Shown here: piece by piece, positions 54,168-63,300 of the stretch
Layout of the letters: every line of letters starts with the position of its first letter
How positions within the stretch are numbered: position 1 is the stretch's first letter
From: Clostridia bacterium
GTDB taxonomy: Bacteria; Bacillota; Clostridia; TANB77; CAG-508
Length of the DNA: 64,000 bases
Assembly (NCBI GenBank): GCA_900770385.1
Contig: CAAGKK010000006.1
Coordinates: 1 to 64,000 of the forward strand
Reading direction: 5' to 3'
The notes under the pieces: generated by a model
Told to the model about the DNA's origin: nothing
Seen by the model: only the letters and a program-made list of their open reading frames with translations
Databases searched by the model: none
Made by a program: the position numbers and the translations under genes

Positions 54168-54817
54168 ATTTTTTCTATCGTTTTTGTATATTCTTTTGAA
54201 TTTACTATTGCTGTTCCTGCAACAATTATATTTGCTCCTGCTTCTTTTAACTTTTCTACATTTTCTAAATTTACTCCACCATCAACTTCTATATCTATAT
54301 CAATATTATTATTTTCAATATATTCTTTTATTTTTTCTACTTTTTCTATTGTGCTTGGTATTAACTTTTGTCCACCTTTTCCAGGCTCTACTGTCATTAT
54401 TAATACACTATTTAGATATGGTAAATATTTGTATAGTTCTTGTGTGCTTGTATTTGGCTTTATTGCCATTCCAACTTTTATATGGTTATCATGTATATAT
54501 CTTATTATTTCTTTTGCTTGTTTCTCATTCTCGCAAGCCTCAAGATGAAATGTTATTGTATTAGGTTCATATGCTATATAAGAATCTACAAATGTTTTTA
54601 TATCTTTTACCATCAAATGAATATCTAATGGTATGTTTGAAATTTGTTTTATCTGTCCCACATATTCTTGCATTAACTCTATTGTATTATTTTCTACAAA
54701 TTCTCCATCCATTACATCTATATGAAAGTAATCTGTTTTTGCCACTTCTAAATTATAAAATACTCCTAATGAATTTTCCTTATCTGCTGACAATATTGAT
54801 GTTGATACTTCTACCAT
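54158..54817 (-). CDS. rpe: Ribulose-phosphate 3-epimerase
   Basis: The 219-residue TIM-barrel enzyme interconverts ribulose-5-phosphate and xylulose-5-phosphate. It has VSTSILSAD at the start, the metal-binding DVMDGEFVEN, DIHLMVKDI, VMTVEPGKGGQ and the C-terminal phosphate-binding EVDGGVN and IVAGTAIV. Its start overlaps the rsgA stop by 7 bases, so it is translationally coupled, the common rsgA-rpe order. Confidence 0.96.
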   Translation of the reverse strand: MVEVSTSILSADKENSLGVFYNLEVAKTDYFHIDVMDGEFVENNTIELMQEYVGQIKQISNIPLDIHLMVKDIKTFVDSYIAYEPNTITFHLEACENEKQAKEIIRYIHDNHIKVGMAIKPNTSTQELYKYLPYLNSVLIMTVEPGKGGQKLIPSTIEKVEKIKEYIENNNIDIDIEVDGGVNLENVEKLKEAGANIIVAGTAIVNSKEYTKTIEKIKK

Positions 54818-55683
54818 TTATGTTCCTCCCTATCTTTCAATTCTTCATATATTTTTTTATAATTATTATATCTTGATTCTGTTATATCTTTTCCTACATT
54901 ACTTTTTATAGCACAGTTTTCTTCTTTTACATGTGTGCAATCTAAATATTCACATTTATTAGCATATTTATTAAATTCTTTAAAATATTTATATAATTCT
55001 CTATACTCTATTTCATACACATCAAATGTTGAAAATCCTGGTGTATCAGCAATATATGTATTTTCTTCTACTTTATATAACTTTGTTGAAGTTGTTGTAT
55101 TTTTTCCTTTTTTATTTTTATGACTTACTTCACCTTCTTGAGTTAATACTTCTTCAAAAATTCCATTAATTAATGTTGATTTTCCAACTCCAGAATTTCC
55201 TGAAAACACACTAACATTGTTTTTTAAAATATCATTTACTTCTTGTATATTGTTTCCTAAATCCTTTGCATTTGTTTGTATAACTTTATACCCAATATTT
55301 GAATATATTTTTTCTATTCTTTCTGCAACTGCACTATCTAAATCTATTTTGTTTATTATTATAACTGGTTCAATATTTAAGAATTCTGCAAATGCTAGTT
55401 GTTTATCTAGCATTAATAAATCTGGACTTGGTTTTTTTGCAGATACTACTAAAATAAGTTTTGTAACATTTGCAATTTTAGGCCTTTTAATATATGATGT
55501 TCTATTCAAAACTTCCAATATTGAGTTATTTTCATTATCTATTTTTACAATATCTCCAACAACTGGTTTTATATCCTTATTTTTAAATATTCCTCTAGAT
55601 GTGCATTCTATTATTTTATTGTTATCTAATTCTACATAAAATAAATTAGAGATTATTGTTATTATTCTTCCTTCTACTACCAT
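54811..55683 (-). CDS. rsgA: Ribosome small-subunit-dependent GTPase A
   Basis: The circularly permuted GTPase that finishes 30S assembly. The 290-residue protein has an OB-fold at the N-terminus, then motifs in permuted order: NKIDL (G4), FSGNSGVGKSTLIN (G1), a GKNTTTS switch and DTPGFSTF (G3), followed by a zinc-binding C-terminal segment CEYLDCTHVKEENC. It sits between prkC and rpe; PrkC phosphorylates RsgA in some Firmicutes, which fits the neighbourhood. Confidence 0.97.
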   Translation of the reverse strand: MVVEGRIITIISNLFYVELDNNKIIECTSRGIFKNKDIKPVVGDIVKIDNENNSILEVLNRTSYIKRPKIANVTKLILVVSAKKPSPDLLMLDKQLAFAEFLNIEPVIIINKIDLDSAVAERIEKIYSNIGYKVIQTNAKDLGNNIQEVNDILKNNVSVFSGNSGVGKSTLINGIFEEVLTQEGEVSHKNKKGKNTTTSTKLYKVEENTYIADTPGFSTFDVYEIEYRELYKYFKEFNKYANKCEYLDCTHVKEENCAIKSNVGKDITESRYNNYKKIYEELKDREEHKW

Positions 55684-55706
55684 ATTTCACCCTATCTTTA
55701 TTATAT

Positions 55707-55730
55707 AAGGGCAGATAAACTTCTGCCCTT
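55707..55730 (-). terminator. Hairpin between prkC and rsgA
   Basis: AAGGGCAGA and TCTGCCCTT form a 9-base stem just after the prkC stop. The T tract on the leftward transcript is short (TTATATAA), so read-through into rsgA is likely. Confidence 0.6.
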
Positions 55731-55735
55731 ATTTT

Positions 55736-57676
55736 TTATTCAAATGTATAAGATGTTACATTGTTTAAATTAATATCTTTTGTAGCTTTAAGTATTCCAT
55801 CCAAATATACTTTTACTGTTACAGTTCCTTTACCAGATATTTTTTGTGAAATACTTTCAACTTGTGCATTTACAGATTGATTATATACTGTATCATCATT
55901 TACATTAATTTTTAATTTAACTTTTCCTTCTGCCTCTGCTGAACCATTTAATGATTTAACATTTACATTAATTGTCGCTTCTTTTTGAGCTTGTAATTTA
56001 TTAACTGTTATTGTTATTGTTGAATTTTTATCTACTTCTGTTCCTGCTTCTAAGCTTTGTTTTACAACTACCCCATCATCTTTTGTTGTATCTTCTGTGC
56101 TTGCAACTGTTTTTAATTTTAATCCAGCATCTTTTATTGTTGTTTTTGCTTCATCTTCTGTTTTTCCAAGTAAATTTGGTACAGTTACCTTTTCTATTCC
56201 TTTACTAACTTTAAGGTTTATTGTTTCTCCTGCATCTATTTCTTCATTTTCTTTTACACTCTGTTCTATTACATAACCAGCTTCAACTTTATTATCATAA
56301 ACTTCTTCTATTGATACTTTTAAACCTAATGCTTCTAATTTACTTTTAGCTTCTTCTTGTGTTAGTCCAACAACTTTTTCCATTTTTACAGTATTACTTC
56401 CTAAGCTTACTACTACTGTTATTGTACTTCCTTCTTTTATTTTATAGTTAGGCATATAAGTTGGGTCTTGAGATATAATATATCCTGCTGGTATATCTTT
56501 ATTATACTCTTCTGATCCTTTTTCATATTTCAATTTTAATCCTTCTACTTCACTCTGAGCTATTGTTTGTTCTTTTCCTACTAAATCTGGAATTTGAACA
56601 TCTTTTTTAGTAACTAAGCCTAATATAAGATTTGTTACTAAAATAGTAATAACAAATAACAATATAGAGCCTATAACTATAGATAGTGCTTTATGTTTTT
56701 TTATAAAAGCTGTAAATTTATTTTTACTTTTTTCTTCCTCTTCTTTATTTTCATCATTTCTTGCTTCTCTTTTAGGTGTTTCTGTATAAATTGTAGATAT
56801 TCTTTGTGTTGGAAAGTCTGTTGTTTTTTCTGATACTACAAAATCTTCATTAGGATTTTTTAAAGCTTTACTTAAATCTCTTAACATTTCAGTTGCATTT
56901 TGATATCTTAGGTTTACATCTTTTTGCATTGCTTTCATTATAATATCATTTACTGCCTTAGGTACATTAGGATTAACTTTCATTGGTTCTATTGGTTTTT
57001 CTTGCATATGTTTTAATGCTACAGAAACTGGAGTATCTGCATTAAATGGTACTTTTCCAGTTACCATTTCATACAATACAACACCTAAAGAATATAAGTC
57101 AGATTTAGCATCTGTAAATCCTCCTCTTGCATGTTCTGGTGAAAAATAATGTACAGAACCTATTGTTGTTCCAAAAGCTGTTATAGTTGAATTTGATACT
57201 GCTTTTGCTATTCCAAAGTCTGTAACTTTAGCAATACCATCCTCTGTTATTATTATATTATGTGGTTTTATATCTCTATGAATTATATTATTCTTATGAG
57301 CAGTTTCTAATGCTGAAGCTATTTGAATAGCTACATTTAATGACCATTTCCAAGAAAGTGCTCCATCCTCATTAATTATTTCTTTTAATGTTTTTCCTTT
57401 AATTAACTCCATAACAATATAATGAATATTGCCTTCGCTTCCAACATCATACACAGAAACTATATTAGGGTGTGTTAAGCTTGCTGCAGATTGTGCTTCT
57501 GTATTAAATCTTTTTACAAATTCTTCATCTGTTGTAAACTCATCTCTTAGTACTTTTACAGCTACAAATCTGTTCAAAACATGGCATTTTGCTTTATATA
57601 CTGTAGCCATTCCACCATTTCCTATATTTTCTAATATTTCATATCGATTTCCTAATAATCTACCTTCTAAATTCAT
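55736..57676 (-). CDS. prkC: Ser/Thr protein kinase with PASTA domains
   Basis: Membrane kinase that senses muropeptides or lipid II outside the cell. The 646-residue protein has a kinase domain (about 8-265) with GNGGMATVYKA, VAVKVL, the catalytic HRDIKPHN and DFGIAK, then a transmembrane segment (about 335-357), three PASTA domains (about 365-570) and a C-terminal beta-sandwich domain. I chose the ATG at 57676 because TTGGAGG lies 6 bases before it; the frame is open from 57718. It forms a cluster with the phosphatase gene upstream and rsgA downstream. Confidence 0.96.
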   Translation of the reverse strand: MNLEGRLLGNRYEILENIGNGGMATVYKAKCHVLNRFVAVKVLRDEFTTDEEFVKRFNTEAQSAASLTHPNIVSVYDVGSEGNIHYIVMELIKGKTLKEIINEDGALSWKWSLNVAIQIASALETAHKNNIIHRDIKPHNIIITEDGIAKVTDFGIAKAVSNSTITAFGTTIGSVHYFSPEHARGGFTDAKSDLYSLGVVLYEMVTGKVPFNADTPVSVALKHMQEKPIEPMKVNPNVPKAVNDIIMKAMQKDVNLRYQNATEMLRDLSKALKNPNEDFVVSEKTTDFPTQRISTIYTETPKREARNDENKEEEEKSKNKFTAFIKKHKALSIVIGSILLFVITILVTNLILGLVTKKDVQIPDLVGKEQTIAQSEVEGLKLKYEKGSEEYNKDIPAGYIISQDPTYMPNYKIKEGSTITVVVSLGSNTVKMEKVVGLTQEEAKSKLEALGLKVSIEEVYDNKVEAGYVIEQSVKENEEIDAGETINLKVSKGIEKVTVPNLLGKTEDEAKTTIKDAGLKLKTVASTEDTTKDDGVVVKQSLEAGTEVDKNSTITITVNKLQAQKEATINVNVKSLNGSAEAEGKVKLKINVNDDTVYNQSVNAQVESISQKISGKGTVTVKVYLDGILKATKDINLNNVTSYTFE

Positions 57677-57708
57677 AGTAACCTCCAAATATTTTAGACT
57701 TTTGATCT

Positions 57709-58440
57709 TTAACAGCAATTAACTATAACTACTGTTATATTATCTAGTCCTCCTGCTTCATTTGCTTTTTCTACTAATTTTTCACTTGCTTTTTCTATAT
57801 CTTCATTAATAATTTTTAATATTTCTTCATCATTTACCATATTTGTTAATCCATCTGATGTAATAACAATAATATCATCTTTTAAAAATCCTTTTACTGT
57901 TACTATTGGTTCAACAAAAGATGTACATCCCAATGCTTTAGTAAGCATATTTTTCTTAGGATGGCTTCTTGCTTCTTCCTTAGTAATTGTTCCATCTTTT
58001 ACTAACTTTTGTACATAGCTGTCATCTACTGTTAGCTTTCTTATAATATTTTTTCTAATTCTATAAACTCTACTATCACCAATATGACCTATATAAATCC
58101 TATTTTCACATGCAAGAACAACTTCTATTGTTGTTCCCATTCCTTCCAGTGATTTATCTTCTTTTGATTTTTCATATACAACCATATTAGCATATTCAAT
58201 TGCATTTTTTACAAGGTTTTGTAATTCTTCTTTACTATGCTCTGTTTTAACAAAATTGTTTTCTATATAGTTTTTAGCAGATATAATGGCAAGCTTACTA
58301 GCAATCTCTCCGCCATTGTAGCCTCCCATACCATCTGCAACAATATATAGACCAACGGTTTCACTTGGTTGAGAAACATAATAAGAATCTTGATTCATAT
58401 CTCTTGCTTTACCAATATCTGATTTAGCAAAAACCCTCAT
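57709..58440 (-). CDS. stp: PP2C-family Ser/Thr phosphatase
   Basis: Cognate phosphatase of PrkC (PrpC/Stp). The 243-residue protein has the PP2C motifs: DIGKARDMNQDSYY, VADGMGGYNGGEIAS with the metal-binding aspartate, YIGHIGDSRVYRI, VITSDGLTNMV and GGLDNITVVI. Order rlmN-stp-prkC-rsgA-rpe is conserved in Firmicutes. The start has an AACAGGAG site. Confidence 0.96.
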   Translation of the reverse strand: MRVFAKSDIGKARDMNQDSYYVSQPSETVGLYIVADGMGGYNGGEIASKLAIISAKNYIENNFVKTEHSKEELQNLVKNAIEYANMVVYEKSKEDKSLEGMGTTIEVVLACENRIYIGHIGDSRVYRIRKNIIRKLTVDDSYVQKLVKDGTITKEEARSHPKKNMLTKALGCTSFVEPIVTVKGFLKDDIIVITSDGLTNMVNDEEILKIINEDIEKASEKLVEKANEAGGLDNITVVIVNCC

Positions 58441-58458
58441 ACAGACTTTTCTCCTGTT

Positions 58459-59478
58459 CTATAAATTTTTTCTTCTTAGCTGTCCACAAGCTGCATCAAT
58501 ATCAGAACCTAATTCTCTTCTGATTGTTGCTGTTATTCCATTTGCATTCAAATAATCTCTGAATTTTATTATATTTTCATTTGTACTCTTAATATATTGC
58601 CCATTTTCTATTTTATTTATAGGAATTAAATTAACATGACACAACATTCCTTTTAAAAGTTTAACTAATTCTTTTGCATCTTCTAAATTATCATTATTAT
58701 CCTTTGCTAATGCATATTCAAAAGATATTCTTTTATTAGTCTTTTTTATATAATATTTACATGCTTTCATTAATTCTTCTATATTATATTTATTATTTAT
58801 TGGCATCATTTTACTTCTTTTCTCATCGTTTGTAGCATGTAATGATATAGACAAAGTAAATTGATAATCTCTATCTGCTAATTCATATATTTTAGGAACA
58901 ATGCCACTTGTTGAAATACTTATATGCCTAGCACCTATATTTAATCCTTTTGGATTATTTAATATATTAATAGCCTTTAAAACATTATCATAATTATCTA
59001 AAGGTTCTCCAATTCCCATGAATACAATATTAGATATTTTAGTTTTTTCATCTCTTTGTACTGCTAAAATTTGTTCTACAATTTCTCCACTTGTTAAATT
59101 TCTGATAAATTTAATTCCTGTAGAAGCACAAAATTTGCATCCCATTTTACAACCTATTTGTGAAGAAACACATATTGTTTTACCATGATGATATTCCATA
59201 AGAACTGTTTCTATAGCATTTCCGTCCAAAACATCGAATAAGTATTTCTTTGTTCCATCTACGGACTCTTGCTTTTTAAGTATTTTAAAATTGTTTAAAG
59301 TAAATTCTTTCTTTAATTTTTCTCTTAATTCTAATGACAAGTTAGTCATGTCATCAAATGAAGTTACCTCTTCTTGATACAACCATTTAAATACTTGTTC
59401 TGCTCTATATGACTTCTCACCTATTTTAATAAATTCTTCTTTTAGCTCGTCTAGGTTATAATCTTTTATATTTTTCAT
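58459..59478 (-). CDS. rlmN: Dual-specificity 23S rRNA/tRNA methyltransferase RlmN
   Basis: Radical-SAM enzyme that methylates C2 of A2503 in 23S rRNA and A37 in tRNAs. The 339-residue protein has the iron-sulfur motif CKMGCKFCAST (CxxxCxxC), GIGEPLDNYDNV, SISLHATND and the methyl-carrying cysteine near the end (SDIDAACGQLR). First gene of the cluster, 18 bases from stp. Confidence 0.97.
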   Translation of the reverse strand: MKNIKDYNLDELKEEFIKIGEKSYRAEQVFKWLYQEEVTSFDDMTNLSLELREKLKKEFTLNNFKILKKQESVDGTKKYLFDVLDGNAIETVLMEYHHGKTICVSSQIGCKMGCKFCASTGIKFIRNLTSGEIVEQILAVQRDEKTKISNIVFMGIGEPLDNYDNVLKAINILNNPKGLNIGARHISISTSGIVPKIYELADRDYQFTLSISLHATNDEKRSKMMPINNKYNIEELMKACKYYIKKTNKRISFEYALAKDNNDNLEDAKELVKLLKGMLCHVNLIPINKIENGQYIKSTNENIIKFRDYLNANGITATIRRELGSDIDAACGQLRRKNL

Positions 59479-59584
59479 TTATTTTTTCTTCCTTTAAAAA
59501 GTCATTATTTCTTGTATTTATATTTTCCCTAGATAACTTATACCACAACATCAATATTTTTGCAATAGGTTTTGTTAAAGTTCA

Positions 59585-59735
59585 TATATTAGCAACGGGC
59601 GAACAGAGGCGTCCGCCCCCCTACATATATATTATTCATTTTTAATTTTTCATCATTAATTATTCATTTGGTTTTTACGGGCGGACACGGAGTTCCGCCC
59701 CTACATAGTATTATTCATTATTAATTTTTCATTTT
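59585..59735. repeat. Paired palindromic element between rlmN and asd
   Basis: Hairpins at 59597-59618 (GGGCGAACAGAGGCGTCCGCCC) and 59680-59700 (GGGCGGA...TCCGCCC) flank a 60-base AT-rich spacer almost identical to the one at 1071-1132. Each hairpin is followed by CCTACATA. A further half-spacer unit (ATTATTCATTATTAATTTTT) follows the second hairpin. It fills most of the 300-base gap before asd, where no gene is seen. Confidence 0.72.
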
Positions 59736-59786
59736 ATTTTGAACATTTTTTTATATACTTTAATATTCTATTATGAGGTGTTGTTT

Positions 59787-60785
59787 ATGTATAAATTAGC
59801 TATTGTTGGTGCTACTGGTTTAGTTGGTAAAACCATATTAAAAATATTAGAAGAAAAAAATCTTCCTATATATGAATATGTTCTTTTTAGTTCTAAAAAA
59901 TCTGCTGGTAAAGTAATTAATTTTAAAGGTAAAGATTATACTGTTAGGGAATTAACTATTAATTCTTTTGTTCAAGAACATTTCGATTTTGCTATTTTCT
60001 CTGCTGGTGGATATACTTCTAAACTAAATTCTCCTATTGCTGCTGAACATGGGTGTATTGTAATTGATAATAGTAGTGCTTTTAGAATGGATCCAAGTGT
60101 ACCTTTAGTAGTACCAGAAGTTAATCCTGAAGATATAACGAAAAATAATGGAATAATTGCGAACCCAAATTGCTCTACTATTCAAGCTGTTTTACCATTA
60201 AAAGTTCTTGATGATAATTACAAAATCAAAAGAATTGTATATTCTACATATCAAGCTGTTTCCGGTGCTGGTATTTATGGTATTAAAGATTTAGAAAATG
60301 GTATTAAAGGTTTACCTAATGAAAAATTTCCACACCAAATTTATAATAATTGTCTGCCACATATAGATGATTTTTTAGATAATGGCTATACAAAAGAAGA
60401 AGAAAAAATGATAAATGAAACAAGAAAGATATTACATAAGCCAGATATGCCAATCACTGCTACTACGGTAAGAGTTCCTGTTTTTAATTGCCATAGTGAA
60501 AGTATTAATATAGAACTAGAAAATGATTTTACTTTAGATGATGTTAGAAAAAAGTTAAAAAGTTTTAATGGAATAAAAGTTATCGATGATATAAAAAACA
60601 ATTTATATCCTCTTGCTTGTAATTGTTCGGGTTTTGACGAAGTTTTTGTTGGTAGAATAAGAAGAGATAATAGTGTTAAATATGGATTAAATTTATGGGT
60701 AGTTGCTGATAATATTAGAAAGGGTGCTGCAACTAATGCAATACAGATATTAGAAAAAATGATAAAAAATGGTGTAAATGGATAA
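59787..60785 (+). CDS. asd: Aspartate-semialdehyde dehydrogenase
   Basis: It reduces aspartyl phosphate to the semialdehyde for lysine/diaminopimelate, threonine and methionine synthesis. The 332-residue enzyme has the NADP-binding AIVGATGLVGK, the catalytic cysteine in ANPNCSTIQ and VSGAGIYG. The ATG at 59787 has an ATGAGGTG site; the longer frame starting at 59739 has none. It stands alone between two repeat copies; a palindrome copy lies 6 bases after the stop and could act as terminator. Confidence 0.96.
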   Translation: MYKLAIVGATGLVGKTILKILEEKNLPIYEYVLFSSKKSAGKVINFKGKDYTVRELTINSFVQEHFDFAIFSAGGYTSKLNSPIAAEHGCIVIDNSSAFRMDPSVPLVVPEVNPEDITKNNGIIANPNCSTIQAVLPLKVLDDNYKIKRIVYSTYQAVSGAGIYGIKDLENGIKGLPNEKFPHQIYNNCLPHIDDFLDNGYTKEEEKMINETRKILHKPDMPITATTVRVPVFNCHSESINIELENDFTLDDVRKKLKSFNGIKVIDDIKNNLYPLACNCSGFDEVFVGRIRRDNSVKYGLNLWVVADNIRKGAATNAIQILEKMIKNGVNG

Positions 60786-60790
60786 GATTT

Positions 60791-60812
60791 GGGCGGACAC
60801 AGAGTTCCGCCC
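60791..60812. repeat. Single copy of the dispersed palindrome between asd and cysteine desulfurase
   Basis: GGGCGGACACAGAGTTCCGC plus CC forms a hairpin between convergent genes. The following CTATATATA flank provides the stop codon (CTA on the plus strand, TAG on the minus strand) of the gene at 60812. It may serve as a bidirectional terminator. Confidence 0.7.
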
Positions 60813-61936
60813 TATATATATGATAATTTATTAACAACATAATCAATTTCGTCTTTTGTATTTTCTTTTCCTAAAGAGAACCTTATTGTTCCTGATGCTT
60901 CCTCTGCATTTAGCCCTATTGCAGTTAATACATGAGATGGTAAGCTATCTCCAGTTGAGCAGGCAGATCCAGCTGATGCGCATATTCCAAATTCGTCTAA
61001 TTTTAGCAATATATCTAAAGAATCTTTACTTAAAAAAGTTACATTTATATTTCCTGGTAATCTTTTTTCTAAATCTCCATTTATTTTTATTTTGTCAAAA
61101 TTGTCCGTTAATTTTTTTATAAAATAATTCCTATTATCTAATATCTGTTTATTATTTTTTTCCAAATTACTATTAGCCAGTTTAATAGCTTCTGCCAAAC
61201 CAACTATGCCAGCTATATTTTCTGTTCCGCTCCTTTTTCCCTTTTCTTGATGTCCTCCGTCTTGTACTCTTTCAAATTCTATTCCTTTTTTCACATATAA
61301 TGCTCCCATACCTTTTGGGCCATAAAACTTATGTGCTGATAAAGATAAAGCATCTATTCCTAATTCTTCAACATCAATCTTTACATTTCCTGCTGCTTGA
61401 ACTGCATCTGTATGAAAAATTATATTATGTTTTTTTGCTATTGTAGATATTTCTTTTATTGGTTGTATTGTTCCTATTTCATTATTTGCAAACATTATAC
61501 TAATTAAAATTGTATCCTCTCTAATGCTTGCTTGTAGCTCTTCTAATTTTACAAAACCTTTTTTATCTACATTTAAATAGCTTACTTCATATCCTTGTCT
61601 TTCCAAGGTTTTGCAGCTATTTAAAATAGCTGGATGTTCTATTTTAGATGTTATTATATGTTTTCCTTTATTTTTATTAGCATATGCTATTCCTTTTAAT
61701 GCTAAATTATCGCTTTCACTACCACAGCTTGTAAAATATATTTCTTTTGCGCTACAATTTAATTCTTTAGCCACCATGCTTCTTGCATTTTCTACTATCC
61801 TCTTATTTTGTCTCCCTATTGCATACATAGATGATGGATTTCCATAACTTATATTAAAATATGGTAACATTTTTTTTAATACCTTTTCATCAACATATGT
61901 AGTAGCACAATGGTCTAAATATATTATTTTTTGCAT
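60812..61936 (-). CDS. Cysteine desulfurase (NifS/IscS family)
   Basis: PLP enzyme that moves sulfur from cysteine to an acceptor. The 374-residue protein has IYLDHCATT, the Schiff-base lysine in LSAHKFYGPKGMGALY near residue 200, and the catalytic cysteine loop SAGSACSTGD near residue 325. No iscU or thiI lies next to it, so its acceptor is unknown. Its GAGGTGATT ribosome binding site is inside the 3' arm of a hairpin. The stop is inside a dispersed-repeat flank. Confidence 0.95.
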   Translation of the reverse strand: MQKIIYLDHCATTYVDEKVLKKMLPYFNISYGNPSSMYAIGRQNKRIVENARSMVAKELNCSAKEIYFTSCGSESDNLALKGIAYANKNKGKHIITSKIEHPAILNSCKTLERQGYEVSYLNVDKKGFVKLEELQASIREDTILISIMFANNEIGTIQPIKEISTIAKKHNIIFHTDAVQAAGNVKIDVEELGIDALSLSAHKFYGPKGMGALYVKKGIEFERVQDGGHQEKGKRSGTENIAGIVGLAEAIKLANSNLEKNNKQILDNRNYFIKKLTDNFDKIKINGDLEKRLPGNINVTFLSKDSLDILLKLDEFGICASAGSACSTGDSLPSHVLTAIGLNAEEASGTIRFSLGKENTKDEIDYVVNKLSYI

Positions 61937-61938
61937 AA

Positions 61939-61980
61939 AAAAATCACCTCATATCTTTATTAATAGTATGAGATGATTTT
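61939..61980 (-). promoter_or_regulatory. Hairpin after proS that contains the next gene's ribosome binding site
   Basis: On the leftward transcript AAAATCATCTCATA pairs with TATGAGGTGATTTT (one G-U pair) and is followed by TTT and the ATG of the cysteine desulfurase gene. The 3' arm holds GAGGTG, the ribosome binding site of that gene. It can act as the proS terminator and, when read through, block translation. Confidence 0.6.
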
Positions 61981-61992
61981 AAATTTTATTAT

Positions 61993-63276
61993 TTATTTAC
62001 TAAATTTGTTTAATAATTTCTCTATAGAAATTATTTCTTTTTCCCCTGTTCTAACATTTTCTAATTCAACTTCACCACTTTTTACTTTATCTCCTAAAAC
62101 TGCCATATAAGGTGTTCCAAGAATTTTACAATCTTTTATTTTAGCTCCAATTGAATTTAAGTTCCTATCATCTAGTATTGCTTCTATTCCATTATTTAAA
62201 AGTGTGCAATACAATTCATTAGCTTCTTTTACTTTTTCTTCATTATCCATTTTAGGAATAATTTGTATTTTGTATGGAGCAACACTTTCTGGCAATACAA
62301 ATCCTTGTACTTTACCATTTTCATCTTTTAAAACAGATTCTTCATAAATAGTAGCAACTGTTCTACTAACACCTATTCCATAACATCCCATATAATATAG
62401 TGCTGGTTTTCCGTCTTCTGCTATGTATGTTCCATTCATGGTTTCTGAATATTTAGTTCCTAATTGGAATATATGTCCTAATTCTATTGCTCTTCTTTTC
62501 TCTAATTTTGAAATATCAGTAATATTATATTCTTCTTTTAAATATTGTTCATAATTTTCTCTTTCTAATATTTCTGTATTTAAAGCTGTATTTGTTTTTT
62601 CATCATAAAGAATTGTATCTTCTCCTATTGGTGATAAAACCATAAATTCTTCTGATTTTTTTCCACCCATATCTCCATTGTCTGCTACAACTGGGATTAC
62701 ATTTAGCCCCATTTCTGTAAACATTTCTAAATATGCTTCTCTTATGTTTTCATATGTCTTTGCTAAGTCTTCTTCTGAACTATTAAAGCTATATGCATCC
62801 ATCATTGGGAATGTTTTTCCTCTTAGTAAATATCCTCTTGCTCTTATTTCGTTTCTATATTTTTCTCCTATTTGATAAAAAGTTACTGGTAAATTTTTAT
62901 ATGATTTAAGTTTTTCTCTTGCAAATTCTAACATTGCTTCTTCCGCAGTTGGTGCTAAACAAAATCCACCTTTATCTGTACTTATTGTAAACATTGTTCC
63001 ATCTTCTACATAATGAGAATATCTTCCTGAGTCTTTCCATAATTTTTCTGGTTGCAATGTTGGTAATAATACTTCTATACATCCGTGATTATTTAATTTT
63101 TCTGTAATAATTTTCTCCACATTTCTTCTAACTAATAGTGGAACATTATTATATGCATATAAGCCTGTACCATATTGTACTAGCTGTCCTGTTTGTAATA
63201 ATATATCTTGTACTGGATACATTTCATCTAGATTATTTAATTTTATTGTACCCATTCCTGTTTGTGATAATTTCAT
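61993..63276 (-). CDS. proS: Prolyl-tRNA synthetase, short form
   Basis: Class II synthetase that charges tRNA-Pro. The 427-residue protein has motif 2 in RNEIRARGYLLRGKTFPMMD and motif 3 in CYGIGVSRTVATIYE, and a C-terminal anticodon-binding domain (YKIQIIPKM, ILDDRNLNSIGAKIKDCKILG). It lacks the about 180-residue editing insertion between motifs 2 and 3 of the usual bacterial form, so it is the short type known mainly from alphaproteobacteria. The start has a TGGAGGAG site. It follows scpB on the same strand. Confidence 0.93.
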   Translation of the reverse strand: MKLSQTGMGTIKLNNLDEMYPVQDILLQTGQLVQYGTGLYAYNNVPLLVRRNVEKIITEKLNNHGCIEVLLPTLQPEKLWKDSGRYSHYVEDGTMFTISTDKGGFCLAPTAEEAMLEFAREKLKSYKNLPVTFYQIGEKYRNEIRARGYLLRGKTFPMMDAYSFNSSEEDLAKTYENIREAYLEMFTEMGLNVIPVVADNGDMGGKKSEEFMVLSPIGEDTILYDEKTNTALNTEILERENYEQYLKEEYNITDISKLEKRRAIELGHIFQLGTKYSETMNGTYIAEDGKPALYYMGCYGIGVSRTVATIYEESVLKDENGKVQGFVLPESVAPYKIQIIPKMDNEEKVKEANELYCTLLNNGIEAILDDRNLNSIGAKIKDCKILGTPYMAVLGDKVKSGEVELENVRTGEKEIISIEKLLNKFSK

Positions 63277-63300
63277 AATTTACTCCTCCAATTTTATTTT

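Noticed and set aside
1041..59735. Repeated hairpins as a CRISPR array
   Set aside because: Copies are scattered over 59 kb, spacers within doublets are near-identical rather than unique, and no cas genes are present.
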